A stretch of 64,000 nt of DNA from positions 2,223,263 to 2,287,262 of the forward strand of contig OY752148.1 of NCBI GenBank assembly GCA_963573315.1. The letters run 5' to 3'. The translations under genes were made by a program, and so were the position numbers. Shown here in pieces: positions 45,302 to 55,643 of the stretch (position 1 is its first letter; the number at the start of each line of letters is the position of its first letter). Source of the stretch: Entomortierella parvispora. Lineage: Eukaryota; Mortierellomycota; Mortierellomycetes; Mortierellales; Mortierellaceae. The notes below the pieces were generated by a model. It saw only the letters and a list, made by a program, of their open reading frames with translations. It made no database searches and was not told where the DNA came from.

Positions 45302-47499
45302 CTATGACGACGTGGAGGGATTGAACCCCTTCATAAACTTTTCTACAATCTGGTGTGCAGCCGCACCAGACATCATCTCGTTTTGGAGCACCTTGGATTC
45401 CAGATCCTTGGCCAGCTCTCGCACCTGGGCGTCTTCGTTCAGTCTACATGGATCGCAGATGATATTAGTCAGTGCTGGTATTAATAAATCCAAATTTCAA
45501 GTAACCACGCGCTCTACTCACAGATCCATGAGTTCAGACGACACTTGGCGCCACATCCAGATCTTGCGTTGACGACCTCGCTTCCGTTGCAGTTCTCCGG
45601 ACGACTATTGTTCAAGATGGCACAACAATGGCAGTCAGATAGGATTAGCTAACCATGCTTGACAGTAGATGGAAAGGATCATGCGGCGTCGATTTACCTC
45701 CATGATATCGAAATACTCTTTCATTGTGGACCATGCTTCTTTGATGCCACCTTCAGGTCCTCCCATGGAAGACACACGGATAACTCTTGCCTTCCAGTAG
45801 CTGGTTATCGCTTTTACAAATTTGAGCGCGCTGGTATATTCGATTTGTGCATATCGTGCTGAGTCCACTAAAGCGCCATCTGATTTGTTCACGATGACCA
45901 GATCTGAGAGTTCCATGATTCCCTTTTTCATGCCCTACGCAGTTAACAAGGAAAAAAGTAACCGAGGTAAATCATCGGAACATGATCCATGGCAGTAGCG
46001 CCTCTTCTTACCTGTAATTCGTCTCCGCCCGCTGGCGGAACAAGAAGCACAAACCTATCAAGGATGAGGATGAGGGGTATAGTGAGTAACATGCATCAAG
46101 ATGGTCATAAAGGCGATTAATACATCTAAATATCCCTGTATGTAACTTACATGTCTACAATATCGGCCACCATAGTCTCTGACTGTCCCACACCGACTGT
46201 CTCTACGAGACAAATGTCATACCCAGCAGCTATTCATGAAACCATCAGTAATCTGGCAGTTATATTGGGTTCCTTGCGATTGGTATAGCAAATGTACCTT
46301 CACAAAGAGTTATGGCCTCTGTTGTATTCCTGGCAACCTAATCAAGTCATGTCACTCGCGTGTCAGTTGAAGCATTCATGGTCTAGAGGTCCGTGATGCC
46401 GTGCAGGAACCATATTCAGAACGTACTCCACCTATTGATGAGAGGAACAACAGTTAGTAGCTGTTATGGTTGCGCAAAAGGTTTCCATGACTGGGCGTAA
46501 ACTAACCAAGTGTTCCCCTGCTCGGCGAAGGTCGCACATACGCCATCTGGTCGCGGGAAAGCTCTGTCATCCTTGTTTTATCTCCAAGAATCGATCCTCC
46601 TGTCCGTGCTGACGATGGATCCACGGCCTGCCAAATGAAGTTTTGATAGCGCCATTAGTGACGAGATTTTGGCGTCGGGAAAAGTCTTTCAAGCATGGAT
46701 ACATACCAAAACTGAGACACGGTGCCCTTGAGATACCAAGTACATGCCAAAAGACTCGATAAAAGTCGATTTTCCGACTCCTGGGGGACCAGAGAGACCG
46801 ATCCTGAAGCTTTCACCAAGTCTTAATCGTTGTTCTGGTTCCGTTGTTCCTTTAGTTGATCCCGATCCAGATCCTGATCCCAATCCTGCTCTTGTCCCTG
46901 GTACTGCCTTTGTCTCATCCGTAGAAGGGGTTACACTTGCTAGCGATGTGCTCTTCTGCGAAGCCAGTTCCGAATCGCGTTGCAGGACCTTTGAGAGGAG
47001 GATCTGGGCCTGGACGCGATGTTTCGGATTGGAAGATTCAACTAGGGACACAAAAGGATGGAGAATAAACGCAGGAATTCTTGGTCAACTGCATGTCGTC
47101 AACAATGCTGGACTTGTGTGGGGGTAGATGATTCTTATCAGAGATCGCGGTGGTGGCACCGGATCGCATTTCCACAAAATGAGCAGTCCATTGATGGGGG
47201 ACGGCGCAGGACGGAGTTGACCGTGGGAGTAAATGAGGGGCGGAAGAATCCATACCGAGAGTAATGGCTCGGGCCAGCGCATAACGATCGCCTTGGACGA
47301 GGCCCTGCAGGAGGCCTTCAACCGAGTCATCGCGCGTGCGCTCGAGAGAATTCAAAGGGTGGGACTCTGACGCCAAGGTGCGGACGATGCTGCGGGGATG
47401 GAGCAGCACGGGCCGAGTTGACTGGGACAAGAAGGGCAATGAGCGCGGAAGGCGCGTTGTCCGCATGACTGGCACGCGGATTGGCGGGGGGAAGGGCAT
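45302..47499 (-). CDS. MMAA: Methylmalonic aciduria type A-like GTPase (MeaB/ArgK family)
   Basis: G3E-class GTPase that guards and reloads B12-dependent methylmalonyl-CoA mutase in mitochondria. Ten exons: 47256-47499, 46707-47041, 46507-46627, 46427-46431, 46298-46337, 46151-46229, 46012-46054, 45698-45934, 45522-45604 and 45302-45443. They join to 442 codons only with the 5-nt exon 4. The presequence is Arg-rich ([19 protein letters not shown]). Motifs follow the bacterial MeaB order: [16 protein letters not shown], the P-loop [64 protein letters not shown] (Walker B/switch), [19 protein letters not shown] and VNKSD (guanine specificity). The C-terminal dimerisation helix is present ([13 protein letters not shown]). 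No key residue is missing. The gene implies a cobalamin-dependent mutase elsewhere in the genome. Divergent from the CNH-domain gene. Confidence 0.94.
46427..46431 (-). other. 5-nt microexon of the MMAA-like gene
   Basis: GTGGA flanked by AATAG on its 5' side and GTACGT on its 3' side. Joined between the exons ending ACACTTG and starting GTTGCC, it restores Thr-Leu-Gly-Gly-Val-Ala, the invariant MeaB sequence. Flanking introns are 75 and 89 nt. Skipping it breaks the frame. Confidence 0.85.
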
Positions 47500-48105
47500 G
47501 GCCGGGGCGATGGGGTAGGAGGGGGGAGAGGAAAGAGAGAGCAGGAAGAAGAAGAAGAAGGGGGGAGGGGAGGAGTGGATTATCAAGAAGACGAGAGAGG
47601 AGAGGAGGAGGAAGGAAGACAAGAAAGGATGGGCCGAACAAAGGAAAGACGGCATAATAACACATAAAACAATAAAACATATCCGCGAATACATAATTGA
47701 ATATGGTCCGCAGGTGGACACCCTCAGACAGGGCTCAAACAGGGCTCAAACAAGCACACACACACACAGGCACGCCACACAGGCACACAGCACACATGGG
47801 AGTGTGAGGGTGTGCAGTCGAAGAGGAAAAAGAAGAGAAAAGAGGGTGCGCGCCCATGGACATGGACGGATGGTTGTCCTTCTTCTTCTTCTGGCTGTTT
47901 GTCCGCCTGTCTGTCTGTCGTCGTCCGTTGCCGTTTCGCTTCTTCCTTTCCTTCTTCCTTCACTTCTTCCCTTACTTCTTTCTTTTTCCCTTTCTTCATT
48001 GCTCCTGCATTCCCTCCCTCCTCTCTTTCTTTCCTTCTTCCTCTCCTTTCCTTCCATCCCATCCTCTCATTCTTCCCCTTCTGTTCACTCACTCACCCGA
48101 CTTAC
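47500..48105. promoter_or_regulatory. Bidirectional promoter MMAA/CNH-domain gene
   Basis: Head-to-head start codons are 606 bp apart. The CA repeat near 47757-47768 and the long TTCTTCC-type pyrimidine tract at 47875-48060 on the plus strand stand out. The tract is probably the leader of the CNH-domain gene. A mirrored GGAGGAAGAAG purine tract (47530-47620) lies on the MMAA side. Confidence 0.6.
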
Positions 48106-51100
48106 ATGCAGCAGCAGCCTCTCCCTAGCAACCGCTCCGCTGCCTTTGTCGACGACCTGGTGCGCGCGGCCAACGGCGCCGCGTTGCGGCTCGAGGACCC
48201 GCCTCGTCCAGTTGTATCGAATCCTGAAACGCCCATCACCAGCTCCCATTCCTCAACGTCAAATGCAATTCTTGTGAGTATACGTGTGTGAGTGTGTGTG
48301 TGTGTGTGTGTGTCTGCCTGGCTGACTCCCTCATTGCTACTCTTTTCTCCTCTTGTTCCTGATGGGTTGATGTTCAAGTGATGCACACTGTTGTCATCTA
48401 GTCGCGCAACTAACAGTAGCATTTGTGCCCTTTTCACTCGCGTAGAACAAACCGCTTCCGCGACAACCATTGATACCATCGGCCTTGGCCCTTGACAGCA
48501 CAGCCACGGTCACCGTAGACTCCAGAACCACGATCACCACCGCACCCATGACTATGACAGCCTCAACCCCTTCAGGCACCGATACCCACCCACCCCCTTT
48601 GACATCAAACGATCGACCCAGGTATTCTGTCGACCAGCCTCCACCTCCGCCGTATTCAGTCCAGGCTGGCAGCCACGGGTCTACGGTCATCACTTCATCT
48701 CTCTCGGCTGCTGCTGAAGACCAGCTCTTTCAGGTCCAGGAACTTGCTCGTCAATACCCCACATCCAGCAACGGCCTCAGTTTCTCCTCTGCCAACCAGC
48801 CCACACTTGTCTGTGCTGACACCATGCATGACCAACAATATCTCCTGGTTGGGTCGACCAACGCACTGCACTCGATCGACCTGACCCTGCCCAAGGATAG
48901 GCAGCTGTTCAAGACCCATATCCATGGCGTGGCCTTTAAAGAGATTCACTGTCTTGAGGACTTAGGACTCGTTGTCGTTATCGCAGGGAGGAACTCCCGG
49001 GTGAGGTGTTATGATTATGAGGCTATGAAGCGGCTAATCGCCTACGGCTACTCTAAAGAAGGTCAAGGTCGTGTGGTCGAAGGCGGCAAGCTAGGCTCAG
49101 TGAAGAACATGATCCAGCTTCGAGTCGAAACTGCTCTCTCCAAGGACGACCCACCTTCAGGACAAGATTCTAACAATGGAGTGAACAATGGATCATCAAC
49201 CAGTCGTCGTCATAGGCAGAGTGGCAGTATTGATCGGTCATTGCTCTCGCCCTTGCGAGCAGAGAGTCCAGGCTCCGGTCCAGGCCATGGATCTGGAAGT
49301 GGTACAGAAGACGAGCGCGATCCTACCAACAAGAGATCCAAACAACGACCGATAAGCTTGGGCGGACTGGCATCGTTGGCACATGAACACGTCATGAAGA
49401 ACAATAAGCAACCTCAACAGCCCGCCACTACAAATACGACTGGGCAATCGACAGCAGCATCAGGCGCAAGTTCCAAATCCAAACGACTCTCACAAATGGC
49501 CTCCTATCTGAGCAATGCTGCCGCCAATTCAGCCATGGCAGCTCAGATTTTGAACAGCCAGGACGCGCCGTCCGAGGAAGCCTACTCTTGGGCGTGGCAG
49601 TTCACAAAAGTGAAACAAACAAAGGATGCAATGGCACTCGACTTTCACTACACACCGTCCACTGTTTTCATGACGGTCCTGTCCAAGACAGGAATCGATA
49701 TTTACACAAGGCCGAGGACTGCGTGGGGTCGAAAAGGCCCGGCATGGCTCCTTGCCCGTTCAAATGGTCCTCAGCCTGGCTTACGGACAAGAGAGGGGCT
49801 GGGTCCTGAGTATTCTGGAGCAGAAACGTCGGGGCGACCATGTACCAGCACTCCAGGCGGCATGGCGTCCGGTTTCCAATCCTCTTTGACGTCTGAGAAT
49901 GAACTGCTCGAATGGAGGCAATATAAGCAATTTTACCATCCAGAGGCGCCCAGTTTTATGACCGTTGTCAAGACCCCACAGGAAATTACAGACATTATTC
50001 TTGGAAAAGGCCCTCGGGCGTGCGTGATTAATGTTGGCAACATGAGTGTCACGGACCTCCACCGCCAGGAGAACGGAAATGTCATTCAGGGGTTGGGGAA
50101 GAAACTTGGGTTTCGGTCCAGTCAGCTCTGGCACTCCTTTGAAACGATTCCATTCGATGTGCCAGCCCATATCCTCTATCCCGCTACAGTTGAGGCAATC
50201 TATGGTAGACGAGACGAAAAAAGTGGCAGCTACAACAACAACTATAATCGCACCGGACATCAAGAGCGTGGCGGCAGCAGTCACCCCTATACCCACCATC
50301 GCGCTTCTACTATGGATGCGGCCCAACTTTCCTCTGACCTTGCGAGTGGAGCCATGCCATCGACAACACTCAGAAGTCAGCCAATGGAGATGCCGGATTT
50401 CTCATCGTCATCGTCGTCTTCCAATTCCTCGTCTACTTCAGGGTCCCCAGAAACAGAACAGAGGACCTCCAGGGATGGGCAACATCGGACAAGCCATGAC
50501 GGGACTAGACGAACCATCAAGACGCGAATGGTAACTTCAGATCAGGTCCTAAACATGGCATTCAGTCATTGTACAACCACCCAGTTGTTTTTGGCCACCT
50601 ATGGTTCGCAGTCGCGGATTGTAGATCTCTGTGGTAAACCTCAGTCGCCCATTGTCTTGGAGTGGGGCTCGTTTCCACCTCAGAGCGTCGAATTCTTGAA
50701 GACGGGCAACGATATCTACGTCGTGGGCTTTGAAAAGACGTCGGTTACGGTGTATTCATTAACGACAGGAAGGAAGGTGAAGGAAATCCTTAAGCGCGAT
50801 TTAGTCCAGTCCAGCACTGGCGTAAACACAGTGGCACTTGATCCACAGTCGTCGCGTTCGTTGGCTACCTCTCCTCCATCAATGCTGTCGCAGAATCCTC
50901 CTACTATCACTTCCACGTCATCTTCTTCTCTGTCTGCAAGCCTGACATCAGTGGCCTCTTCGGCCTCGACGACAGCAATCAAGTATCTGGGACGGGACAA
51001 CGTCGCTGAAGACTCTATGGGCCTGTTTTTTAGTTATCTCCATCCCAAGAACGGGACTTCGATTTGTAAACTGGCCATAGCACCTTTCTCTTTGGAGACG

Positions 51101-51136
51101 CACCTACATCAACCTGTAGATGGTTTTGATCCGTAA
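48106..51136 (+). CDS. CNH (citron homology)-domain protein
   Basis: Two exons, 48106-48273 and 48446-51136, give 952 codons; the intron carries a GT microsatellite. Residues 1-160 are Pro/Ser/Thr-rich and disordered (DQPPPPPYSV). From about residue 170 there is a CNH-type beta-propeller start: PTLVCADTMHDQQYLLVGSTNALHSIDL, then HGVAFKEIHCLEDLGLVVVIAGRNSRVRCYDYEAM. The propeller is interrupted by long Ser/Gly/Gln inserts (residues about 290-410 and 640-720). It resumes with AYSWAWQFTKVKQTKDAMAL, FMTVLSKTGIDIYTRPR, SFMTVVKTPQEI, and near the end NMAFSHCTTTQLFLATYGSQSRIVDL. CNH domains bind Rho/Rab-type GTPases, as in Rho1 exchange factors and the vacuolar Vps39/Vam6 proteins. No DH/PH or kinase domain is present here, so it is a CNH-only protein of unknown partner. 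It lies next to a RHO2-like gene, but convergence is probably chance. Confidence 0.8.
48292..48313 (+). repeat. (GT)n microsatellite in an intron
   Basis: Eleven GT units just after the 5' splice site of the CNH gene's intron. Extra GT steps beside the donor GTGAGT could affect splice-site choice if the tract length varies. Confidence 0.9.
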
Positions 51137-51234
51137 ACTAAAAAAAAGTCGTTCTCTTAACGATGCGATGCAAATCAATCCAGTTTTCTGAACAAATAAA
51201 CGAACGAATTTATATATGTTGTGGCATCCACTAA

Positions 51235-53199
51235 CTACAAAATGATGCAGCAACCGCTCTCCTGCGGTTGGTTCCCTTGCGTCAAGGCTCCTCGCGTTGC
51301 AGCCTCAAAGACATCATCCACGCCATCTCCTGTCAACGCACTGCATTCCAAGTGATTTCGTGCTCCAATCTCGGTCGCCACCCGTTGTGCCTAGAATAGA
51401 GTGTAACGGCAAAAATAGAATCCACCATGCACATAGTCAAAAAATAAAAAAAGATAAAAAAAACACCCGCGCAAAAGCAAGGTCAGTTAAAAAAATCATC
51501 TGCGCGGTTCGCAATCGTCACATTGACTGTCCGTCTCCACGCTTTTTTAGACATTACCTCGGCGGTTGTCACAAACCGAGTCGTCTTTGGTGCGTTTGCG
51601 CCTACAGATGCCGGATCGTCCCTTAGATCCTTTTTCATACCAACAAGGATAACTGGAGCTTCTGGACAATGCTCCTGAACTTCTTGAATCCACTGTGTAT
51701 GAGAAAAGGGTCGTTTCAATTGTCAGTCCAAACGGGGATCCTGATTACGACAGTCAAGCGACTCCAGTCAAGCAGGGAGTGACCAATGATACCTTTGATG
51801 TCACATTATCCAGAGAGTCGGGTGTATCGACAGAGTATCCAATGAGAATGACATGAGCTTTGGTATAGGAAAGGGGTCGGAGGCGCTAATGGAGGGGAAC
51901 CAGTAGGTGTCTGATCAGTTCATTTGGACTGCAATGTAAAACTGCAAGGACATATCCACAACTACAAATTCATATATACCTCGTATGCTTCTTGCCCACT
52001 GCCAGAGAGTGCAGTCAACGACGTTTAAGGAGGTGAGAAGAAAAAGAAAGTGTCATCAGCATGCAGTTTGAGGGTGTGGAAATGCAAGGCACAAACACCG
52101 AGATAGCTTTCAAAGCATCATCGTATCCTTGTCATCAAGATCATTACGCTGTGTCCCACAGGGCGAGCTGTACGGGTTTGCCATCAATTTTGACATCGGT
52201 TACAAAGTTTTCAAACACCGTGGGGTTCTACAGGCAGGCGTGTGAAGCATAAACACTTGTTAGCGCAAACAAGCAACCAGTTGTTGATGGTGAATTGACA
52301 AAGGGGCACTTCAACAGGTCGAGGAGAACAGGGCGAGAGAGGGAGGGAGAACGAGCGGGCGGTGACAGGTAGGAGAGAATGACGGGGGGTGCAGGTCGAG
52401 CGAATGGGTTGCGAGTGTTTCCTTTCTTCCCCTGGCAGTGCAGTGCAATGTTGACTTACATAATCCTGTTGTGAGAATACCCAGCCATGTCGGGGCCACG
52501 AGAGTCAGCGAAGGAAGGACGACAGTGGTCCACGAGAGTCGAAACAAACGCGAAGGAAGAGGCAGTGCAAAAAAAAAAAAAAAAAAAAAAAGACATTGAC
52601 AAGCAAGAAAGCAACAGACCCGACCACAGTGTCAGGTCAGGCCAGGTCAGGTCAGGTCAGGTCAGAGAGGGGAAGAGGAAGGATGGCAAGAAGGGGAGGT
52701 AAGGTGAACACGCAAAGGCGATGAAGCAACAGCCCATTTCGTAAGGATGAGGTACAGAAGAGGCGGCGGTGGCGGCGGGAGAAGAAGGCGCATGTCAAGT
52801 CAGCAAAAGGCGATGCAGAAAAGAAGGGCAGGGCAGAGAGACAGAGAGGCAGAGAGGCAGAGAGGCAGAGAGGCAGAGAAAGAGGTCGTTCATTTGTTAG
52901 TTGAGATTGCATCAAGGACATGCAAGTGTACTCCAGCACACCACATGGTCACATGCCAAAGCAGCTGGGACCTGCAAACGGCATGCAACAATGACGGCGT
53001 GCGGACACACAGTCGCTGGTACGCGAAACAACCACCCAGCAACCGGACATCCGACCATCTAACGCACCTTTGGGAAGTAGCCCAGCGTGAAGACAGAGAG
53101 CAGAGAGGTCTTGCCACAGGCACCGTCGCCGACAATGACTAGCTTTCTGCGGACAATGTCCCTGTCCCTGTCCCTGTCCTTATCCTTTGCATTCGACAT
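51235..53199 (-). CDS. rho2: Rho-family small GTPase, RHO2-like
   Basis: Membrane-anchored GTP switch for cell-wall and polarity signalling. Seven exons: 53068-53199, 52460-52465, 52148-52227, 51980-51998, 51793-51885, 51558-51692 and 51235-51390, giving 206 codons. P-loop GDGACGKTS, switch I region [10 protein letters not shown], switch II WDTAGQEAYERLRPLSY, base recognition GMKKDLRDD and ECSAL are all present; the C-terminus CIIL is a CaaX box whose Leu favours geranylgeranylation, with a second Cys just before it. The stretch [25 protein letters not shown] fits Rho2 better than Rho1, Rho3 or Cdc42. Exon 2 is 6 nt and supplies Asp-Tyr of switch I; without it the length is two residues short. 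The N-terminus carries a repeated Arg-Asp tract (RDRDRDRD) before the G domain. The first intron is about 600 nt and full of simple repeats. Confidence 0.93.
52460..52465 (-). other. 6-nt microexon of the RHO2-like gene
   Basis: GATTAT flanked by TCACAACAG and GTAAGT, both strong splice signals. It encodes Asp-Tyr and lies between exons ending FPK and starting NPTVF, giving [13 protein letters not shown], the standard Rho switch I spacing. Introns on its sides are 602 and 232 nt. Confidence 0.85.
52569..52880. repeat. Simple repeats inside the long RHO2 intron
   Basis: A 23-nt A run at 52569-52591, an AGGTC pentamer array at about 52633-52665, and an AGAGAGGC octamer-like array at about 52836-52880. 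All lie in the first intron, between exon 1 and the 6-nt exon 2. They likely vary in length and also explain the spurious open frames there. Confidence 0.88.
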
Positions 53200-53407
53200 G
53201 GATGATGAATAGAGAGCTGAGAGAGAGTGAGAGAATCAAGAGTAAGGTGGCGGATGAGAAGGTGGTATTTAGCTCAGCGACGAAGAAGCTCAAGGCAAGA
53301 TGGAGGATGGGATTGGGATGAAGGCGAGCGTGGCAATGATGGATGGAGTGAGGAGAGGAAAGAAGTGAGAAGGGAGGAACATGTGTTGCATCATGGCATA
53401 TTGATTA

Positions 53408-53415
53408 TCACGTGA
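53408..53415 (+). promoter_or_regulatory. TCACGTGA octamer upstream of tRNA-Asn
   Basis: Perfect palindrome ending 61 bp before the tRNA 5' end. It belongs to the shared pattern described under findings. Confidence 0.65.
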
Positions 53416-53476
53416 CTTGGAGGGCCTTGGTGACATAGCCCGCCGAAGATCAGGCCCCGATATCAACACCGAAGTT

Positions 53477-53550
53477 GCTTCCGTGGCGCAATTGGTTAGC
53501 GCGTCTGACTGTTAATCAGGAGGTTGGTGGTTCAAGCCCACCCGGGAGCG
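53477..53550 (+). tRNA. tRNA-Asn (GTT)
   Basis: Seventy-four nt, no intron. Acceptor arms GCTTCCG and CGGGAGC pair with one G-U. Box A is TGGCGCAATTGG, box B GGTTCAAGCCC. The anticodon loop CTGTTAA gives GTT. A T4 run at 53563-53566 is a possible terminator. Confidence 0.97.
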
Positions 53551-53574
53551 GTATCCTTCATCTTTTGCCACTTC

Positions 53575-53590
53575 GGACTCTTCGGAGTCC
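53575..53590 (+). other. TTCG-tetraloop hairpin after tRNA-Asn
   Basis: GGACTC-TTCG-GAGTCC, a perfect 6-bp stem closed by C-G over a TTCG loop, the extra-stable cUUCGg form in RNA. It begins 24 bp after the tRNA 3' end and just beyond the T4 run, so it would be transcribed only if pol III reads through. Confidence 0.55.
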
Positions 53591-53867
53591 TACATCGGAC
53601 CATGTTCATACTGTACACTTTTTGCTTTCTGCCACAGAAAGTCAGCGAATGGTTAGCCGGTTGAGCAATTGACCGAACTGACTGAGTACCCGGTTAACTT
53701 TTAGTACAAAAAGTCTTTGTCGTCTGTGATCGACAGATAAGAAGTATAATCCTCCTTACAATGTATACGTATATACGACGACCTCTTACAAGAGAAGACA
53801 AGACAGCGGGATGAATGACCGCCTCAAGAGCTAACCTCGAGAAAAGAAGAGAGAAATACATTCAGCT

Positions 53868-54075
53868 AACCATCGACCGCTGACAGCCGACCCCCTCTAT
53901 ACCGCTGACTTTTCTCTTCTTTATCCGCCGACCAGCCTATTTCCTAACCACCGAGGTCCCCATAGCCGCCGACCTATCCTCATGCTCGTATCCGCCGACT
54001 TCTCTTTCCCTTGTTCGCCAACCCTTTCTTAAATCACCGACCAGTCTTCATAATCATACCCGCCGACTGTCCTGC
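53868..54075 (+). repeat. CCGACC minirepeat array A
   Basis: About ten degenerate units such as TAACCATCGACC, CAGCCGACC, TATCCGCCGACC and TAACCACCGAGG, spaced 15-35 bp, starting 318 bp after tRNA-Asn. It aligns along its whole length with the left arm of foldback element D (54829-55169); for example, both carry TATCCGCCGACCAGCCTATT. No matching right arm is present. Probably a half copy of the same family. Confidence 0.7.
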
Positions 54076-54101
54076 TTTTTATTCCACCAAAAACAGTTTA
54101 T

Positions 54102-54337
54102 CCAGCAACTTTTTAACTGAAATTTACGATCGAATTCTTCAGAATATTTGTCATTCATCACCCCATAGTTCGTCGGTACAACTGCACTTGTGCTTTGAAC
54201 AGCAACGGAAGAAAAATTCCTGTTGGTATGAAGGATGTGTTCTCGACGTTCAGGTAGTTGTACCGACGAACTATGGGGTGATGAATGACAAATATTCTGA
54301 AGAATTCGATCGTAAATTTCAGTTAAAAAGTCGTTGG
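54102..54337. mobile_element. Hairpin element B
   Basis: Inverted arms of 82 bp (54102-54183 and 54256-54337) with few mismatches around a 72-bp loop. It lies between array A and element C. The same peptide appears in the open frames of both strands, which is a sign of the palindrome and not of a gene. Possibly a small MITE or the inner part of a larger foldback. Confidence 0.65.
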
Positions 54338-54395
54338 ACAAATGTTTTCACGAAAGATAAAAAGGGGTTTGAAAAAACGGCATTATCTACAACCC

Positions 54396-54793
54396 AGGTT
54401 GTTCGACTTACGTGACAACCCCCCACTTTTTGCGCTCTAAGGCCATGTAACACTAAACAAAAACATGCAGGGAAGGGACGAAAACTCTTCGAGGCGACTT
54501 GTTACTCTCTTTTATCCTTCGAGGTATGTATCGCCTTTAACCCCTCAGAGGCAAAGATTAACGCGTTTGTGGCGATGCTGTCGCTTTTTAGCGAGTGTCA
54601 AGTCTCGTCGATAACGATATGGGACTTGAACTGAGTTGCGGGAAGCTGGGTAACGAGCTGGGTAACGGAATGAGTGCGAATACAGTAGCCGTTTACTGTT
54701 GTAACTAAGTGCTGTTGAAGAGAAGGCAAAAAAGAGTGTTACATAGACGTAGAGCGCAAAAAGTGGGGGGTTATTATGTAAGTCGAACAACTT
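54396..54793. mobile_element. MITE-like element C
   Basis: About 398 bp with terminal inverted repeats of about 58 bp, which share GTTGTTCGACTTAC and CCCCCCACTTTTTGCGCTCT. The interior codes for nothing recognisable. I could not define a clean target-site duplication. Confidence 0.65.
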
Positions 54794-54828
54794 GAAAAAA
54801 AAACTGGTAGATCGGCGAGAGATCTATC

Positions 54829-55643
54829 CGCCGACCATGGGGGACTTTCCTTTTTGGGTCGCTTATCCCTCGACCATGCCATTCTTTAACCACCGACCCT
54901 TAACAGCCGACTCTTCTCAGTATCCGCCGACCAGCCTATTTCTTAACCACTGAGCTCCCATAACCGCCGACCTACTCAATGATCGTATCCGCCGACTTCT
55001 CTTTTTCTTATTCGTTGACCCTTCCTAAACCATCGACCAGTCTTCATAATCACCATCCAGTTTTCCTTGTCCACCGACCTACTGGTTTTTTCTGTCCACT
55101 GACCTACCAGCCTCAAATTGAATCGACCGACTCTTTAGTTTCTTGTTGTTCGTCACTGACCCTGAATAATGCCTGCCGGTCGGCTTGTAAAAACTCCCCC
55201 ACTTGTCACAGTTTTTTTTCCACTGGCCGTAAGTGTACCCCACCACCAGATCTTACTTATCGCTTGGCCAATTGTTCCTTTATTTTGAGGTCGGCTGCTT
55301 GCTTATTCAGGGTCAGTGACGAACAACAAGAAACTAAAGAGTCGGTCGATTCAATTTGAGGCTGGTAGGTCAGTGGACAGAAAAAACCAGTAGGTCGGTG
55401 GACAAGGAAAACTGGATGGTGATTATGAAGACTGGTCGATGGTTTAGGAAGGGTCAACGAATAAGAAAAAGAGAAGTCGGCGGATACGATCATTGAGTAG
55501 GTCGGCGGTTATGGGAGCTCAGTGGTTAAGAAATAGGCTGGTCGGCGGATACTGAGAAGAGTCGGCTGTTAAGGGTCGGTGGTTAAAGAGTGGCATGGTC
55601 GACGGATAAGCGACCCAAAAAGGGAAGTCCCCCATGGTCGACG
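54829..55643. mobile_element. Foldback element D, 341-bp arms
   Basis: Near-perfect inverted repeat: left arm 54829-55169, right arm 55303-55643, spacer 133 bp. Each arm is a train of about 14 CCGACC-type minirepeats (TATCCGCCGACC, TAACCACCGACC, TCCACCGACC and so on). Open frames at 54979-55359 plus and 55257-55493 minus are one arm read twice. Beyond the right arm, further units extend to about 55697. It is homologous to array A and, in motif and layout, to foldback element 1. Confidence 0.78.

Noticed and set aside
54011..55493. Open frames in hairpin B and foldback D with shared peptides on both strands
   Set aside because: Same reason: inverted-repeat arms; the stop-free state follows from the minirepeat composition.
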